A stretch of 26,169 bases of DNA from Flavobacteriaceae bacterium UBA3159 (GCA_002364535.1 DEYL01000045.1:1617-27785); one strand, 5' to 3'. Counted from the first letter of the stretch, positions 6,875 to 16,123 are shown. Program-made: numbers and translations. Notes: a model not told the origin generated them from the sequence alone.

Positions 6875-7547
6875 CGTCCTGTTCGATCTTTTCGATCAGT
6901 TTGAGTACTTCCTCCTGTTGATCAGCCAGAAGTTGTTTGGTGATCTGTGGGATGCGATCAAAGCCGGAGGAAATGATTTCGATGGAACGTTTTTCCAATT
7001 CTTTTTGTATAAATCCAAAGTTTTCAAAAGGGGCATAGAGTAATATTCCGTCTTCATCTTCAAAGACTTCTTCTACCCCATGGTCGATGAACTCCAATTC
7101 CATTTCTTCGACATCCATCCCCTCGGCGGGGATTCTAAAATTACAGCTTCGGTCGAACATAAACTCCACGGAGCCAGAGTTGCCTAGGTTACCATTGCAT
7201 TTGTTAAAATAACTCCTCACATTCGCCACGGTCCGGTTGTTATTGTCGGTAGCAGTTTCGACAAGTATGGCAATTCCGTGGGGAGCATAGCCTTCAAACA
7301 AGACCTCCCTGAAGTTTTCTGTAGCTTTATCAGACGCTTTTTTTATGGCACGTTCGACATTGTCCTTGGGCATGTTGGCGGCTTTGGCGTTTTGTATCAC
7401 GGCCCTAAGTCGAGAATTGTTATCCGGATCTGGGCCTCCTTCTTTGACTGCCATGACAATATCCTTACCTATGCGGGTAAAGATTTTGGCCATAGCCGTC
7501 CATCGTTTCATTTTTCTAGCTTTTCGAAACTCAAAGGCTCTTCCCAT
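6831..7547 (-). CDS. yebC: YebC/PmpR family DNA-binding regulatory / translation factor
   Basis: Member of the TACO1/YebC family, annotated historically as a transcriptional regulator and more recently linked to translation of difficult peptide sequences. The 238-aa protein carries the diagnostic start MGRAFEFRKARKMKRW, the block FTRIGKDIVMAVKEGGPDP, and NMPKDNVERAIKKA and FEGYAPHGIAILVE further on. These cover domain I and the start of domain II. The acidic middle part (EEVFEDEDG) and the C-terminal helical domain are complete. A perfect TAnnTTTG box lies 22 nt upstream of the ATG in the gap after the SDR gene, so it probably has its own promoter as well as read-through. Confidence 0.95.
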   Translation of the reverse strand: MGRAFEFRKARKMKRWTAMAKIFTRIGKDIVMAVKEGGPDPDNNSRLRAVIQNAKAANMPKDNVERAIKKASDKATENFREVLFEGYAPHGIAILVETATDNNNRTVANVRSYFNKCNGNLGNSGSVEFMFDRSCNFRIPAEGMDVEEMELEFIDHGVEEVFEDEDGILLYAPFENFGFIQKELEKRSIEIISSGFDRIPQITKQLLADQQEEVLKLIEKIEQDDDVQYVYHAMDIQQ

Positions 7548-7569
7548 AATATTTATTGATTGTTTGTCA

Positions 7570-7577
7570 CAAATATA
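7570..7577 (-). promoter_or_regulatory. -7 promoter element of yebC (TATATTTG)
   Basis: Perfect TAnnTTTG match on the minus strand, located entirely in the 37-nt gap between the SDR gene and yebC, 22 nt before the ATG. No distinct -33 box is seen. Confidence 0.5.
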
Positions 7578-7584
7578 AAAACAA

Positions 7585-8409
7585 TTAAAAATCCTTTTTG
7601 ACCAAGGTCAAGTCGTCCAATACATCAGTGTAAGAAAAAAGTAGGTTGTTGGGCAGTTTGTTCTCCTTGGCCAATACAGCCAAGTATCGCATTTGATTGG
7701 TGGTGTAGACCTGTTTGTATATGGCTTTTCTTTGATACCTTTTTTGAATCATTAATTTAATAAAGTCAAAATGATGGATTAAATCTGTACTGCCCAAATG
7801 AAAAATCCCTGATAGTTGTTGATTGATTATGTAGTGAATTTGTTGACTTAGTTTGATGTCGTTATTGACATTGATAATAGTGTTGGGGAATACCTCGATA
7901 GGTTGGTTGGTATTCATGGCCTTATCCAATTCCTGAATTCTTGGGGAATGATTTCCAAAGACCATGGGTAAACGAACCAAAACAAACTTGGCAGTGGGAA
8001 GACGCAGTAAGTCGTTTTCGATTTTGATTTTGAATCGACCGTAAATACTTTCCGATAGGGTTTTGTCGTATTCGTAAGAGGGGAAGTGTTCGAAGGTATC
8101 AAACACATTGGCAGAGGAAAGAAAGATCAACCTGCAATTGTAGCAATCGATCAGGTTAATTAAAAACTGGTGGGTTTCGATCAAGGCTTCAAATGGCCCT
8201 CTAAGGGCGGAGATGATCAGCTTTGGTTTGACTTCCTTGATGATGCTTTCCAATCCTACCTCTTCCATGTCGAAATGAAAAAAATGATGGTTGTTGCCAA
8301 AGCCCTTTTTGGTAAAATAGGTTCCAAAAGTGTCGTAATAGGAATTGAGCTCCTTGTATAGGGTATTTCCTATAAATCCACTGGCACCAAGAATCAAAAT
8401 CCTCTTCAC
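7585..8409 (-). CDS. Extended SDR, RmlD-like sugar-nucleotide reductase/epimerase family protein
   Basis: A 274-aa NAD(P)-dependent short-chain dehydrogenase of extended type. The Rossmann motif GASGFIG is at residues 8-14, a Ser pair at 98-99 in LSSANVF, and the catalytic YxxxK as YGRFK at 123-127. The C-terminal part (FHLGSTDLIHHFDFIKLM) resembles RmlD/sugar-nucleotide binding proteins, where it contacts the sugar nucleotide. The substrate is not predictable: no other nucleotide-sugar genes are nearby. It lies 7 nt after gcvT and upstream of yebC on the same strand, a gene order I recall from flavobacteria, and is probably co-transcribed with gcvT. Confidence 0.85.
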   Translation of the reverse strand: MKRILILGASGFIGNTLYKELNSYYDTFGTYFTKKGFGNNHHFFHFDMEEVGLESIIKEVKPKLIISALRGPFEALIETHQFLINLIDCYNCRLIFLSSANVFDTFEHFPSYEYDKTLSESIYGRFKIKIENDLLRLPTAKFVLVRLPMVFGNHSPRIQELDKAMNTNQPIEVFPNTIINVNNDIKLSQQIHYIINQQLSGIFHLGSTDLIHHFDFIKLMIQKRYQRKAIYKQVYTTNQMRYLAVLAKENKLPNNLLFSYTDVLDDLTLVKKDF

Positions 8410-8416
8410 TGGGCGA

Positions 8417-9499
8417 TTATTTTACAAAGGGTAGTTTTACGATGCTGGCGGGAACAAATTTTTCTCTGATCTTCACCGATATTTTTTGTCCGGGTTTGGA
8501 AAGATTGGTTTTGACATAGCCCAAACCGATGCCCATATTTATTGAGGGTGATTGGGTTCCGGAGGTAACCCTACCGATGGGATTTTCGTCGGTGTCAAAC
8601 AGAAGATAACCCGAGCGAGGAATGCCTCTTTGATTGATTTTAAAACCCACGAGCTTTTCTCCAGTCCCTTCTTCGATTGATTTTTGATGCATTGGTGCAT
8701 TTAAAAAATCGGTATGTGGTTTGGTGACCCATCCCAGACCTGCGCTGATGGGGCAGCTTTGGTCGTTGATTTCATTTCCATATAGACAATAGCCCATTTC
8801 CAAACGAAGCGTGTCCCGAGCGGCCAATCCCACTGGTAAAATTCCAAAATCGGCACCCGCTTCCATCACCGCCTTCCATATTTTTTCGGCATTCGAGACG
8901 TCAAAATAGATTTCAATCCCTCCAGCACCAGAATAGCCTGTGGTGGCAACCAAAATATTTTTGACTCCTGCAAAAGTAGTGGTGGTATGGCTGTAGTGGG
9001 CCAATTGATGGAGTTGGGCATTGCAAATGGACTGCATGGCTGTCAGGGCTTTGGGCCCTTGAATGGCCAATAGGGCCGTTTTTTCTGACACATTTTTAAG
9101 ACTTGCATTGAACTTTTTGTTTTGTCTTTCAATGTGATCCCAGTCTTTTTCAACATTTGAAGCATTGACCACCAGTAAGTATTTTTCGTTTTGGAGTTGG
9201 TAAACAATCAGGTCATCGACCACTCCACCCTGGTCATTGGGCAGGTAATTGTATTGGGCTTTCCCCGGAATGAGTTTGGAGATATCATTGCTGCAAATGA
9301 ACTGCAACAAATCAAAGGCGTGGGGTCCCTCGACCATAAATTCTCCCATATGTGAAACATCAAAAACTCCTAGATTTTGTCTTACAGCCAGATGTTCTTG
9401 TCGAACGCCGCCGTACTGAATTGGCATCTGATACCCACCGAAAAGAGATATTTTGGCACCAAATTGGGTGTGAATGTCAAAAAATGGGGTTTTCTTCAT
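8417..9499 (-). CDS. gcvT: Glycine cleavage system T protein (aminomethyltransferase)
   Basis: Tetrahydrofolate-dependent enzyme that takes the aminomethyl group from lipoylated H protein, releasing ammonia and methylene-THF. The 360-aa length is normal. Family blocks are easy to see: GGYQMPIQYGG at about 21-31, GVFDVSHMGEF at 44-54, GGVVDDLIVY at 91-100 carrying the catalytic Asp, and GRVTSGTQSPS near the C-terminus. No gcvH or gcvP is in this window. A perfect TAnnTTTG box lies 14 nt upstream of the ATG, in the divergent gap shared with the aminopeptidase P gene. The SDR gene follows after 7 nt. Confidence 0.97.
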   Translation of the reverse strand: MKKTPFFDIHTQFGAKISLFGGYQMPIQYGGVRQEHLAVRQNLGVFDVSHMGEFMVEGPHAFDLLQFICSNDISKLIPGKAQYNYLPNDQGGVVDDLIVYQLQNEKYLLVVNASNVEKDWDHIERQNKKFNASLKNVSEKTALLAIQGPKALTAMQSICNAQLHQLAHYSHTTTTFAGVKNILVATTGYSGAGGIEIYFDVSNAEKIWKAVMEAGADFGILPVGLAARDTLRLEMGYCLYGNEINDQSCPISAGLGWVTKPHTDFLNAPMHQKSIEEGTGEKLVGFKINQRGIPRSGYLLFDTDENPIGRVTSGTQSPSINMGIGLGYVKTNLSKPGQKISVKIREKFVPASIVKLPFVK

Positions 9500-9513
9500 G
9501 GAGTACTTTTAAA

Positions 9514-9521
9514 CAAAAATA
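9514..9521 (-). promoter_or_regulatory. -7 promoter element of gcvT (TATTTTTG)
   Basis: Perfect TAnnTTTG match on the minus strand, 14 nt before the gcvT ATG, in the gap divergent from the aminopeptidase gene. On the plus strand the best box for the latter is AATATTTG at 9547-9554, one mismatch. Confidence 0.5.
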
Positions 9522-9581
9522 TTACTTTTAGGTCATATGTGTATTTAATATTTGGCTTAAAACCCCATTAAAATTACTACT

Positions 9582-11228
9582 ATGAAAAATCTATTTGTAT
9601 TGATTGTTTTGTTCTCTTTTGTTTTTGGATATGGTCAAAAATCAAAGTTGTCTGCCGAGCACTATCATAAGGTGAGGGAGGTATTTCGCCAAAAGATGCC
9701 CGATAACAGTGTTGCTGTTTTGTTCAGTGCACCGATAAGGAACAGGGCCAATGACGTGGATTATATCTACCATCAAGACCCCAACTTTTTCTATTTGACC
9801 GGTTGGCATCAACCTCATTCTGTTTTGATGATCTATAAAAATCCTCAAACAGACAGCCAAGGGGTTTATTATGAAAAAATTTACGTACCTGAGCGCGATA
9901 TTTATATGGAAATGTGGAATGGTAAACGCTATGATCTTGAACAGGTTAAACTGTTGGGATTTGAGCGGGCAGCAGAGCGTGGTGATTTTAAGAACGACAC
10001 CCAAAGCTTAGATCGTTTTGACAGGGTATTGATGTTTGAGTTTAAAAATGACATTCGAAGCCAAAAGACGTATGTCTTTAGAGATAATGTCCGATATAAA
10101 GTAGATGACCCCAACGACCTTTTTGATCTCAAGGCGGCTTTTAGAGAAGCGATCAACTTTCCAAACGATTTCAATCGTTTGGCTCACTCCGCCTATCAAA
10201 GAATAATGGAAGCCGATGAAGACAGTCTCGAAGAAGCAAGGGAGGCGGTAGCTTCCATTGTAGCAGGTGACAGTTTGTTAATCTATGACGAAATTATCAA
10301 AGATTTTCTTAATAAAGCTGATCAGGATTTTTACAGAGAAGTCAAGAGAAAAACTGCTTTTGCCTTGCGGAATTACAATTTTGATATAGAGACCTTGTCT
10401 TTGATTATGGCTGATTTGAGGGAGGTAAAAACTAAAAATGAAGTGGATCTTCTCAAAAAAGCAGTTGCCATTTCAGTGGTGGGACAAATTGAAGTGATGA
10501 AGGCCATGCATCCCGAAATGGGCGAAAGAGAAATTCAAGGCATTCACGAATTTGTATATCGAAAATACGGTGCCGCGGACGAGGGTTATCCGTCTATTGT
10601 TGGTGCAGGAGAAAACGGTTGTGTTTTACACTATATCGAAAATGACAAAGAAGAAATTCAAAATCAATTAGTTTTAATGGACTTGGGGGCAGAGTTCTAT
10701 GGTTACACTGCCGATGTCACCCGAACTATTCCTGCTAATGGTGTTTTCAGTCCAGAGCAAAAAGCTTTGTATCAAATAGTTTATGATTCACAGGAAGCGT
10801 CCATCAACGCTGCTCTAGTAGGCAATAGTTTTAGATCGATTTACAAATTGTCCTATGATGTTGTCGCCCAGGGATTGCTGCAGTTGGGGATCATCAGTGA
10901 ACCTTCTGAGGCAAAAAAATACTATCCTCACGGTCTTTCACATCATATTGGATTGGATGTTCACGACCCAGGGAATTACTTGAAACTAGAGGCAGATATG
11001 GTTATTACAATAGAACCCGGTATCTATATTCCGGAAAACTCCCCCTGTGATCCCAAATGGTGGAGTATTGGTATTCGCATCGAAGATGATATTTTGATTA
11101 CGCAAGACGGCCCGGTCAATTTATCGGCCGGTGCGCCCAGAGACTGGGAGGGCATTGAGGCCATGATGCAACAGGAGAGTGCATTAAAAGACTTCATTTT
11201 GCCCGAGATCAAAACTTTAATTCAGTAA
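9582..11228 (+). CDS. Exported Xaa-Pro aminopeptidase (aminopeptidase P, M24B)
   Basis: Metallopeptidase that removes an N-terminal residue preceding proline. The 548-aa protein starts with a Sec signal peptide (hydrophobic residues 4-15, likely cleavage near residue 18), so it acts outside the cytoplasm, unlike E. coli PepP. An N-terminal creatinase-like domain is followed by the pita-bread catalytic domain. The metal ligands are all present: D367 (MDLGA), D378 (TADVT), H454 (GLSHH), E478 (TIEPG) and E501 (RIEDD); the HGLSHHIGLDVHD block is typical. Residues 190-260 contain a charged helical insertion. The gene's last 12 nt overlap the 3' end of the convergent thrC, leaving no intergenic room for a terminator. 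Confidence 0.93.
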   Translation: MKNLFVLIVLFSFVFGYGQKSKLSAEHYHKVREVFRQKMPDNSVAVLFSAPIRNRANDVDYIYHQDPNFFYLTGWHQPHSVLMIYKNPQTDSQGVYYEKIYVPERDIYMEMWNGKRYDLEQVKLLGFERAAERGDFKNDTQSLDRFDRVLMFEFKNDIRSQKTYVFRDNVRYKVDDPNDLFDLKAAFREAINFPNDFNRLAHSAYQRIMEADEDSLEEAREAVASIVAGDSLLIYDEIIKDFLNKADQDFYREVKRKTAFALRNYNFDIETLSLIMADLREVKTKNEVDLLKKAVAISVVGQIEVMKAMHPEMGEREIQGIHEFVYRKYGAADEGYPSIVGAGENGCVLHYIENDKEEIQNQLVLMDLGAEFYGYTADVTRTIPANGVFSPEQKALYQIVYDSQEASINAALVGNSFRSIYKLSYDVVAQGLLQLGIISEPSEAKKYYPHGLSHHIGLDVHDPGNYLKLEADMVITIEPGIYIPENSPCDPKWWSIGIRIEDDILITQDGPVNLSAGAPRDWEGIEAMMQQESALKDFILPEIKTLIQ

Positions 11229-12509
11229 ATAGGCTTTGAGTTCATTGTAATCCTTAATGGGGATACTGACTTTTCGTTTGGACAGGGTGTGTTTGAGTCG
11301 TTCGGGGATTTCGACTTCCAATTTGAGAGTTTTGTTTACCGAGTCTAAAAATTTGACTGGGTGAGCGGTTTCTAAAAATACACCGTATTTATCTTTTACT
11401 TTTCCAGCCAAATATTTTTTAAGTCCCAAATAGCCTATGGCACCGTGAGGATCAGCAATATATCCTTTGATGTCGTATATTTCCTTTAGGGCTTTTCTGG
11501 TTTCTTGATCTGTAAACCGATAGCCGGAGAGGATCTTTTTCATTTTAACAACATCGTTGTTGAATATTTTCTGAATTCTGATGAAGTTACTGGGGTTGCC
11601 CACATCCATGGCGTTGGAGATGGTTTGTATGGTTGGTAAAGGATCGTAGGTTCCCGTTTCCAGATAACGAGGAACGGCGTCGTTTACATTGGTGCTGGCG
11701 ATAAAATGGTCAATGGGTAAACCCATCTGCTGTCCCATGATACCGGCACAGATGTTCCCAAAATTTCCACTGGGAATGGAGAACACCAATCTTTTGTTCT
11801 TGCTTTTGAGAGCTCTGTAGGCTATAAAATAATAAAACATTTGAGGTAACCATCGGGCAATATTTATGGAGTTGGCCGAGGTGAGGTTTATACTGGACAA
11901 AGCTGAATCTAGAAAGGCGGTTTTGACCATTTCTTGGCAATCGTCAAATACACCGTCAACTTCCAAAGCGGTGATGTTTTGCCCCAGAGTAGTGAGTTGT
12001 TTTTCTTGAATTTCACTTACTTTCCCTTTGGGGTATAGGATGACGACATTCACGCCTTTGACCCCCAGAAATCCGTTGGCTACTGCACCTCCGGTGTCCC
12101 CTGAGGTGGCGACCAATACGGTTATTTTTTCTTTACCACCTTGATTGAGATACCCCAAGGAACGCGCCATAAAGCGTGCCCCAACGTCTTTAAAGGCCAA
12201 GGTTGGGCCTTGGAATAATTCTAAGGCGGCAATATTATCGGTGATTTCTATGATAGGAAAGTCAAAATCCAGTGTTTCTGTGACAATTTCCATCAATTTG
12301 TCTTTTAATATTTGATTTCCGACATAGGGCTTAATGACCCGGTAGGCCATCTGAGGAATGCTAATTTTTTCAATATCCTCAAAAAAACTTTGCGGGAGTT
12401 GGGGGATGGTTTCGGGGAAGTAGAGTCCCCTGTCGGGTGCCAAACCTCTTTTTACCGCATTGTGAAAAAGTGTACTTTTCGAGTTGTGATTAAGACTGAA
12501 GTACTTCAT
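11217..12509 (-). CDS. thrC: Threonine synthase
   Basis: PLP enzyme that converts O-phosphohomoserine to threonine, the last step of the pathway. The 430-aa length fits the bacterial thrC1 type. Visible features are the N-terminal block RGLAPDRGLYFPE at 21-33, the PLP lysine K107 in GPTLAFKDVGARF, the phosphate/PLP loop ATSGDTGGAVANGF, and SGNFGNICAG in the second domain. Its ATG overlaps the thrB stop by one base (TAATG), so it is translationally coupled as the last gene of thrABC. The stop lies 12 nt inside the convergent aminopeptidase gene. Confidence 0.97.
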   Translation of the reverse strand: MKYFSLNHNSKSTLFHNAVKRGLAPDRGLYFPETIPQLPQSFFEDIEKISIPQMAYRVIKPYVGNQILKDKLMEIVTETLDFDFPIIEITDNIAALELFQGPTLAFKDVGARFMARSLGYLNQGGKEKITVLVATSGDTGGAVANGFLGVKGVNVVILYPKGKVSEIQEKQLTTLGQNITALEVDGVFDDCQEMVKTAFLDSALSSINLTSANSINIARWLPQMFYYFIAYRALKSKNKRLVFSIPSGNFGNICAGIMGQQMGLPIDHFIASTNVNDAVPRYLETGTYDPLPTIQTISNAMDVGNPSNFIRIQKIFNNDVVKMKKILSGYRFTDQETRKALKEIYDIKGYIADPHGAIGYLGLKKYLAGKVKDKYGVFLETAHPVKFLDSVNKTLKLEVEIPERLKHTLSKRKVSIPIKDYNELKAYLLN

Positions 12510-13435
12510 TAATTGGGTAAAATTTTGATTCCGTGTTTGTTAATTTCAGATATGTGTATTTCAAAATCTATACCAATCGATGAAATGATTTGATTAATGA
12601 CCTTAGAAACTTTGTGTGCAGTGTCCTTTCCTTTAGTTAGGGCGAAAACCGATGGGCCGGAACCAGAAATACCAAAACCCAATGCTCCGGCATCAATAGA
12701 GGCTTTTTTAAGCGAATCAAATTCAGGTATCAGCAGTGATCGCATGGGTTCAACAATTTCATCTTTTAAACTTCTCGAGATCAAATCGTAATCTTCATTG
12801 AACAGTGCAGAGACAAAAGCCCCTAAATTCCCCCATTGTTTGATTGCTTTTTCCATGGTCACGTTTTTTTTGATTATCTCACGTGCGTGCAAAGTTTTTA
12901 ATTCAATCTTGGGGTGTAAGATAACGGCAGTCAATTCATTTGGGGTAGGCAGTTTGATCACGTCGACGGGGTCAACGGTTCTGACCAAAGTGATGCCTCC
13001 CATAAGGACTGGAGCTACATTGTCGGCATGTGCAGCACCACTGGCCAAAGCTTCACCCTCCATTGCGAACGTGATTAATTCGGTGGCTGTAAAGGGTTTG
13101 TTTAACAATTCATTAATACCAAAAACAGCTCCGGCAGCACTGGCGGCACTGCTCCCAATACCACTTCCTGCCTTGATATTTTTATAGATTTCGATTTCAA
13201 ATCCCGTTTGGGTGGGGTGTTCTTTGAGCAAGGCTTCCGCGGCTATGCCTGCAACATTCTTTTTTACATCCAGGGGAAGGTCTTGGCCTTCAATTTTGGT
13301 GATTTTTACTCCGGGGGAATTTGTTTTACGGATAACCATTTCGTCCCCCACAGGGCTGAGGCAAAATCCCAAAACATCAAATCCACAGGACATGTTAGCC
13401 ACACTGGCGGGACAAAAAATCTTGATTTCATCCAT
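12509..13435 (-). CDS. thrB: Homoserine kinase (GHMP family)
   Basis: Phosphorylates homoserine with ATP to O-phosphohomoserine, the substrate of the next gene product. The 308-aa protein has GHMP-kinase architecture: an N-terminal block with ANMSCGFDVLGF at 13-24, the ATP loop AGSGIGSSAAS at 89-99 and the C-terminal glycine motif GFGISGSGPSVFAL. It starts 2 nt after the thrA stop and overlaps the thrC start by one base, so the three genes are a tight operon. Confidence 0.96.
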   Translation of the reverse strand: MDEIKIFCPASVANMSCGFDVLGFCLSPVGDEMVIRKTNSPGVKITKIEGQDLPLDVKKNVAGIAAEALLKEHPTQTGFEIEIYKNIKAGSGIGSSAASAAGAVFGINELLNKPFTATELITFAMEGEALASGAAHADNVAPVLMGGITLVRTVDPVDVIKLPTPNELTAVILHPKIELKTLHAREIIKKNVTMEKAIKQWGNLGAFVSALFNEDYDLISRSLKDEIVEPMRSLLIPEFDSLKKASIDAGALGFGISGSGPSVFALTKGKDTAHKVSKVINQIISSIGIDFEIHISEINKHGIKILPN

Positions 13436-13437
13436 AA

Positions 13438-15885
13438 TTACTGCTTTCCAATTCTGATGATGTCGGCAAAAATACCTGAGGCAGTGACATCGGCACCGGC
13501 ACCGGCACCCTTGACAATCAGGGGTTGTTCTTTGTAGCGATTAGTATAAAATAGGATTATGTTGTCACTTCCTTCTAAATTGTAAAAGTTATGCCCTTCC
13601 TTGACAAGTTGTATGCCTACTTTGGCCTTGGCGTTTTCCAATTGCGCAATATATTTCATTTTAGCTCCATCCTTTTCGGCTTTTTCGAGCATTTTTTCAA
13701 AGTGATCGTTGTGTTTTACAAGGGATTCAAAAAATGATTTGTTGTCTTGAGTATCCAAACATTCTTGTGGTAAAAATGATTCATTTTCAATTTCTTCCAA
13801 TTCGATTCTTATTCCGCTTTCACGGGCCAAGATTAATATTTTTCTTGCCACATCAATACCACTGAGGTCGATCTTGGGATCTGGCTCGGTATAACCCTCT
13901 TGTTGTGCTTGCAGTACCACATCGTGGAAAGAAGCTCCTTTTTTGAAGTTGTTGAAGACAAAATTCAGACTGCCAGATAATACCGCTTGTATTTTGATGA
14001 TTTGATCTCCGGAGGCAATGAGGTTGTTTAGTGTATCAATAATGGGGAGCCCAGCTCCTACATTTGTTTCAAACAGGTAGGGGCTTCTAAATTTTCTAGA
14101 AATCTTTTTGAGATTGAGGTAGTTGTTCAACTCATCGGCGGCAGCGATTTTGTTACAGGTGACCACTCCAATATTGTTGTTTAAGTAGCGGGCATATTCC
14201 TTGGCAATGATTTCACTGGCTGTATTGTCGACAAAAATACTGTTTCGCAGATTTAGTTTTTTGGCATTTTCAAAAAATACATCCGTATCGGCCTTGATTT
14301 GGCTTTCTTCTAGTTTTGATTTCCAATTCGTTAAATCCAAAGCATCTTCTCCCAAAACCATTTTTTTGGAGTTAGACATGGCAATGACACGAATTTTTAA
14401 CCTTAAATTTTCAATCAAATATTCGGTTTGCTTTTCAATTTGTTCCAAAAGCTTACTGCCGACATTTCCTACTCCGGTAACGAAAAGGTTCAATTCTTTA
14501 ACTTGGGCTTCAAAGAAACTTTCGTGTAGGATATTGATGGCTTTGATGACATTTTTTTGATCAATCATTATGGAGATGTTTCTTTCGGAAGCACCTTGAG
14601 CAATGGCCCTGATGTTGATGTTATTGGATCCAAGACTACTGAATAGTTTTCCACTGATGCCTTGGTGATCTTTCATTCTTTCGCCTACCACAGCGATGTT
14701 GACCATGTTTTTTTCAATTTTAGCAGGAGCAACTTTATTGATGGATATTTCAAAGGCAAATTTATCATCAATAACCTTTTTGGCTGCCATTGCTTCGTCT
14801 TCTTTTACTCCAATACAAATGGAGTGCTCAGAGGAAGCTTGAGTTATCATAATTACATTGATGTTTTCATCGGACAAGGCCTCAAAGAATCTTTTGGAAA
14901 AACCGGTAATTCCGATCATACCGCTTCCTTCCAAATTGATCAAGGCTACCTTGTCAATATGACTGATTCCTTTGACGATTTCACCATTTTCCAAAGCAGG
15001 AGTATCATCGATAAGGGTACCTGCATCCTGGGGAGCAAAGGTGTTTTTGATTACAATGGGTATGTTTTTTTCAATAATGGGCTGGAGGGTAGGGGGGTAA
15101 ATTACCTTGGCTCCAAAATGAGAAAGTTCCATGGCCTCGTAATAGCTCAACTTTTCGATGGGCTTGGCCTGAGCCACAATTTTGGGATGGGCGGTGAACA
15201 TGCCGCTGACGTCAGTCCAGATTTCCAATCTTTCTGATTCGGTAGCATTAGCTATGAGTGCAGCAGAATAGTCCGATCCTCCCCTGCCCAAAGTGGTGGT
15301 TTCACCCGATGCGTTGCTGGCAATAAAACCGGGAAGTAAAACTATTTTGGAACTATTTTTTTTGAAATAATCTTGAATTAAATTCTGGCTCAATCTCAAA
15401 TCTACCACTTCTTTACCCTTGTGAAGTGTGGTCTTGATCAGCTCTCTACTGTCTTTGAGAACTGAATCTATGTCATTGAAACTGAATATTTCTTGAATGA
15501 TATTACTGGAGATAATTTCTCCATATGCGGACACGGAGGCATTGTTTTTTGTGGTAGCCTCCTCCAAAAGGTGAACAGCATCCAATCGAGACTCCAATTC
15601 ATTGAGGTGTTTTTTGAGAAAGCTGATGATGGCACTTTGGTGCTGGATGGGTATACATTTTTTGATGGTCTCTAAATGGCGTTTTTCGATCACAGCAAGA
15701 TTATCTTTGTAATGGTCTTCGCCGGATTGAGCCAATGAAAGCATTTCCATGAGCAGATCAGTAATCCCTCCCAAAGCGGATACTACCACTGCAACAGAAC
15801 CTTTTTGTCTTTGAACAATTTTGAGAACATTGGACAGACTTTCCGAGTTTGCTACAGATGTTCCACCAAATTTTAAAACTTTCAT
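13438..15885 (-). CDS. thrA: Bifunctional aspartate kinase / homoserine dehydrogenase
   Basis: Fusion enzyme catalysing the first and third steps from aspartate to homoserine. The 815-aa protein opens with the aspartokinase motif KFGGTS at 5-10, contains the kinase block LGRGGSDYSAAL at 199-210, and then two ACT-like regulatory repeats at about 312-380 and 395-455, each with an NI(N)V/NINIR core. The homoserine dehydrogenase starts near 466 with the Rossmann motif GVGNVG at 471-476 and continues through NVGAGLPIIDTL and SGSLNFVFN. The ACT repeats suggest allosteric feedback, probably by threonine as in relatives. It is first in the operon thrA-thrB-thrC. About 230 nt separate its ATG from a promoter that also drives a 49-codon leader ORF. 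Confidence 0.97.
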   Translation of the reverse strand: MKVLKFGGTSVANSESLSNVLKIVQRQKGSVAVVVSALGGITDLLMEMLSLAQSGEDHYKDNLAVIEKRHLETIKKCIPIQHQSAIISFLKKHLNELESRLDAVHLLEEATTKNNASVSAYGEIISSNIIQEIFSFNDIDSVLKDSRELIKTTLHKGKEVVDLRLSQNLIQDYFKKNSSKIVLLPGFIASNASGETTTLGRGGSDYSAALIANATESERLEIWTDVSGMFTAHPKIVAQAKPIEKLSYYEAMELSHFGAKVIYPPTLQPIIEKNIPIVIKNTFAPQDAGTLIDDTPALENGEIVKGISHIDKVALINLEGSGMIGITGFSKRFFEALSDENINVIMITQASSEHSICIGVKEDEAMAAKKVIDDKFAFEISINKVAPAKIEKNMVNIAVVGERMKDHQGISGKLFSSLGSNNINIRAIAQGASERNISIMIDQKNVIKAINILHESFFEAQVKELNLFVTGVGNVGSKLLEQIEKQTEYLIENLRLKIRVIAMSNSKKMVLGEDALDLTNWKSKLEESQIKADTDVFFENAKKLNLRNSIFVDNTASEIIAKEYARYLNNNIGVVTCNKIAAADELNNYLNLKKISRKFRSPYLFETNVGAGLPIIDTLNNLIASGDQIIKIQAVLSGSLNFVFNNFKKGASFHDVVLQAQQEGYTEPDPKIDLSGIDVARKILILARESGIRIELEEIENESFLPQECLDTQDNKSFFESLVKHNDHFEKMLEKAEKDGAKMKYIAQLENAKAKVGIQLVKEGHNFYNLEGSDNIILFYTNRYKEQPLIVKGAGAGADVTASGIFADIIRIGKQ

Positions 15886-15940
15886 TTTATATATTTTTCT
15901 GTTTAACCCTGCACTTTGTTGTATGTGAGGTAATTGATTT

Positions 15941-15958
15941 GAAATGATTGAAATGATT
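15941..15958. repeat. Two tandem copies of a 9-bp unit in the thr leader
   Basis: GAAATGATT occurs twice head to tail (plus-strand view) between the leader-ORF stop and the thrA start, flanked by partial copies (TTGATTT, TTGAATTT). It may be a protein-binding or structural element, or simple slippage in AT-rich DNA. Confidence 0.5.
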
Positions 15959-15968
15959 TGAATTTAAA

Positions 15969-16118
15969 TCAAAGATTTGAGGACATGTGGCCATAGCGTA
16001 ATTTGTGATGAACTAACCCCATAGGGGTGGACATTCTCGAAATAGAAAGTGTGAAAACAACAGCTTTAGACCTGAAGTCGGAAGTAGGTTTTTTTATATT
16101 AATGATATTTTCCAACAT
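15969..16118 (-). CDS. Putative 49-aa leader peptide ORF ahead of thrABC
   Basis: On the minus strand an ATG at 16116-16118 opens 49 codons ending TGA at 15969-15971, 83 nt before the thrA ATG. The ATG stands only 5 nt after a perfect -7 box (TATTTTTG), so the mRNA could be almost leaderless. The peptide begins MLENIINIKKPTSDF and ends with a segment containing MGLVHHKLRYGHM. It has 4 Ile, 3 Thr, 4 Met and 7 Ser but no dense Thr/Ile run like the E. coli thr leader. Within the ORF, CCCC-TAT-GGGG can form a tight hairpin (core about 16017-16027). Its place suggests attenuation or coupling control of the threonine operon. I do not recognise the peptide, and chance is possible. Confidence 0.45.
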   Translation of the reverse strand: MLENIINIKKPTSDFRSKAVVFTLSISRMSTPMGLVHHKLRYGHMSSNL

Positions 16119-16123
16119 TTATG

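Noticed and set aside
14662..15237. 191-codon open frame on the plus strand
   Set aside because: It is antisense to the well-supported thrA and has the composition of a shadow frame; no family features.
15886..16118. Considered a SAM-I, SAM-II or lysine riboswitch upstream of thrA
   Set aside because: None of the core motifs I know for those classes is present on the coding strand; only the leader ORF and small hairpins are seen.
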